Shown: positions 6,235 through 6,803 of the stretch, piece by piece
How the letters are laid out: each line of letters opens with the position of its first letter
How positions within the stretch are numbered: the first letter of the stretch is position 1
NCBI GenBank assembly: GCA_900320235.1
Contig: ONRO01000418.1
Span: 1 to 6,803, forward strand
Origin: an uncultured Eubacteriales bacterium
GTDB taxonomy: Bacteria; Bacillota; Clostridia; Oscillospirales; Acutalibacteraceae
Length of the DNA stretch: 6,803 nt
Direction of reading: 5' to 3'
The notes under the pieces: generated by a model
Databases searched by the model: none
What the model saw: only the letters and a program-made list of their open reading frames with translations
Told to the model about the DNA's origin: nothing
Position numbers and translations under genes: made by a program

Positions 6235-6263
6235 ATTATAACAAATCATTGACAAAATGTCAA
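6235..6263 (-). promoter_or_regulatory. Perfect-consensus sigma-A promoter for the membrane protein/xre operon
   Basis: On the minus strand TTGACA (6263-6258) and TATAAT (6240-6235) both match consensus exactly, with an optimal 17-nt spacer. Initiation near 6228 leaves a leader of about 110 nt to the ATG at 6116. A promoter this strong on a small regulatory operon usually implies tight repression. Confidence 0.88.
6249..6263. promoter_or_regulatory. Palindromic operator candidate over the -35 box
   Basis: TTGACA-AAA-TGTCAA is a perfect inverted repeat with 6-bp arms and a 3-nt centre. Its right half on the minus strand is the -35 hexamer itself, so a bound protein would block RNA polymerase. 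Short palindromes of this size fit dimeric Xre regulators. The plus-strand half is also a perfect -35, with CATAAT (6274-6279) at an overlong 19-nt spacing, so weak divergent transcription is possible. Confidence 0.5.
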
Positions 6264-6560
6264 GTATATATTACATAATTACAAAAATATTTTACATTAC
6301 TATTTTTCTGAATCTGACAAAAAGCTTTAACTGCGACTTCAACAGTATTGGATTACAGGCAGATCACATAGACCTTGGCAATTTTGACACCGGCAGCCTG
6401 TTTACGCTTTATCTCACTTTCAGACATCAATCAGCTTCGGGTGAGCAAGGGCGGAGTTGTTAAGCTGAAAACCTGGTAAGTTTGGTCGCCTGAGAAGATT
6501 GGACTCGGGAATCAGGTGCAATAGGGGAGATTAGCTTTTTGTGAGCGTATTCTGGTTATT
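6264..6560. other. Non-coding stretch, probable element remnant
   Basis: No intact gene is supported. The frames present lack ribosome-binding sites and do not look like proteins. Small pairings occur near 6450-6537: GGCG/CGCC (6450-6453 with 6487-6490), or alternatively CCTGA/TCAGG (6489-6493 with 6512-6516), and AAGCT/AGCTT (6462-6466 with 6533-6537) followed by TTT. These are too short to call an RNA gene. A recombinase-like peptide is readable on the minus strand within this stretch. Confidence 0.4.
6349..6423 (-). pseudogene. Possible remnant of a serine recombinase C-terminal region
   Basis: The minus strand reads MSESEIKRKQAAGVKIAKVYVICL and stop. The core EIKRKQAAGVKIAK resembles the conserved segment of small serine recombinases/resolvases (pattern E-x-I-x-x-R-Q-x-x-G-I-x-x-A-K-x-x-G-V), which precedes the C-terminal DNA-binding helix-turn-helix. 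Here the sequence stops soon after that segment, no catalytic domain is found upstream, and no ribosome-binding site precedes the ATG. It may be a decayed fragment or a chance match. Confidence 0.25.
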
Positions 6561-6660
6561 ATGCTTATTTACTTTTATATCTGCAATCAGTTACATTTGA
6601 GTGTGTCGGGTTTGTACCACTTCTGATTTGCTCTTTCTTTCTGTTTCTGTCGCCGGAACA

Positions 6661-6681
6661 GCGCCCGCAAAATGCGGACGC
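6661..6681 (-). repeat. GC-rich hairpin
   Basis: GCGCCCGCA (6661-6669) and TGCGGACGC (6673-6681) form a 9-bp stem around a 3-nt loop. The single mismatch is A-C on the plus strand but a G-U wobble in a minus-strand transcript. It lies 4 bp from the longer hairpin at 6686-6745 and is much more GC-rich than nearby coding DNA. Confidence 0.6.
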
Positions 6682-6685
6682 AGCC

Positions 6686-6745
6686 AAAAGAAAGGAACCA
6701 CAAGAGGAAGGGCTTGGGCCCCTCCTCTTAAGGTTCCTCTCTTTT
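6686..6745 (-). repeat. Long two-stem inverted repeat
   Basis: The outer stem pairs 6686-6699 (AAAAGAAAGGAACC) with 6732-6745 (GGTTCCTCTCTTTT), 13 of 14 matching. After a 3-nt internal loop, the inner stem pairs 6703-6712 (AGAGGAAGGG) with 6719-6728 (CCCCTCCTCT), 9 of 10 matching, around a 6-nt loop. Both mismatches are A-C on the plus strand and G-U on the minus strand, so a minus-strand RNA pairs fully. The minus strand ends the structure with TTTTCTTTT, so it could serve as a terminator for a gene to the right of the window or be part of a dispersed repeat. Confidence 0.65.
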
Positions 6746-6789
6746 GAAATCACACCTCCTTAACACTACCCCGACCCCGCTGCGCTGCC

Positions 6790-6803
6790 CACCGCCTGCG
6801 GTG
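6790..6803. repeat. Palindrome at the window edge
   Basis: CACCGC-CT-GCGGTG is a perfect 6-bp-arm palindrome reaching the last base of the window. It lies in a GC-rich tract (from about 6767) unlike the rest of the window and may belong to the same repeat region as the hairpins to its left. Whether it continues cannot be seen. Confidence 0.5.

Noticed and set aside
6257..6463. 68-codon plus-strand frame starting within the promoter palindrome
   Set aside because: It has no ribosome-binding site and no recognisable protein pattern, and it overlaps the minus-strand promoter and the remnant region.
6565..6753. 62-codon minus-strand frame with AAGGAGGT directly before a GTG
   Set aside because: The ribosome-binding site abuts the start codon with no spacing, the frame runs through both long hairpins, and the product is Arg/Ser/Cys-rich and not protein-like.
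6746..6765. ATCACACCTCCTT resembles the 3' end of 16S rRNA
   Set aside because: The flanking 16S sequence is absent and the match has an inserted CA; it is simply a ribosome-binding-like motif on the other strand.

Overview
The window looks like chromosomal DNA from a spore-forming, starch-using Clostridia species, most likely near Ruminococcus (Oscillospiraceae). This is inferred from three things seen here: dipicolinate synthase genes (endospore formation), a CBM26-type starch-binding module beside a GH13 enzyme (resistant-starch lifestyle), and moderate-to-low GC coding DNA with strong AGGAGG ribosome-binding sites. No rRNA or other phylogenetic marker is present, so the placement is tentative.

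Layout. (1) 1-800, plus: the 3' part of a gene for a membrane-anchored protein with a Pro/Gln-rich N-terminal tract, one transmembrane helix and a C-terminal CBM26-like domain; it ends at a strong hairpin terminator. (2) 865-2291, minus: spoVFA-spoVFB, the two dipicolinate synthase subunits, overlapping by 4 bp and convergent with gene 1. (3) 2292-2618: a divergent intergenic region holding a large imperfect dyad, a candidate sporulation promoter for spoVFA, a short frame with a strong ribosome-binding site that looks frameshifted, and a candidate sigma-A promoter for azlC. (4) 2619-3622, plus: azlC-azlD, a branched-chain amino acid exporter pair overlapping by 4 bp, followed by a terminator. 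(5) 3684-4026: an AT-rich stretch, a good sigma-A promoter and a leader of about 190 nt that can fold into a compact multibranch RNA. (6) 4027-5340, plus: an intracellular GH13 alpha-glucan hydrolase, ended by a terminator that works on both strands. (7) 5416-6116, minus: a small multi-spanning membrane protein followed by a 65-residue Xre/Cro-type regulator, driven by a perfect-consensus promoter whose -35 lies in a palindrome. (8) 6264-6803: no convincing gene; an apparent mobile-element scar with a recombinase-like peptide fragment and long hairpins at the GC-rich right end.

How it fits together. Gene 1 probably holds starch or maltodextrin at the outer membrane face, and the GH13 enzyme probably cleaves imported oligosaccharides in the cytoplasm, but separate transcription units lie between them. 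The spore, amino acid export and Xre/membrane modules are independent units. The least explained parts are the GH13 leader RNA, the hidden frame before azlC and the right-end hairpin region.
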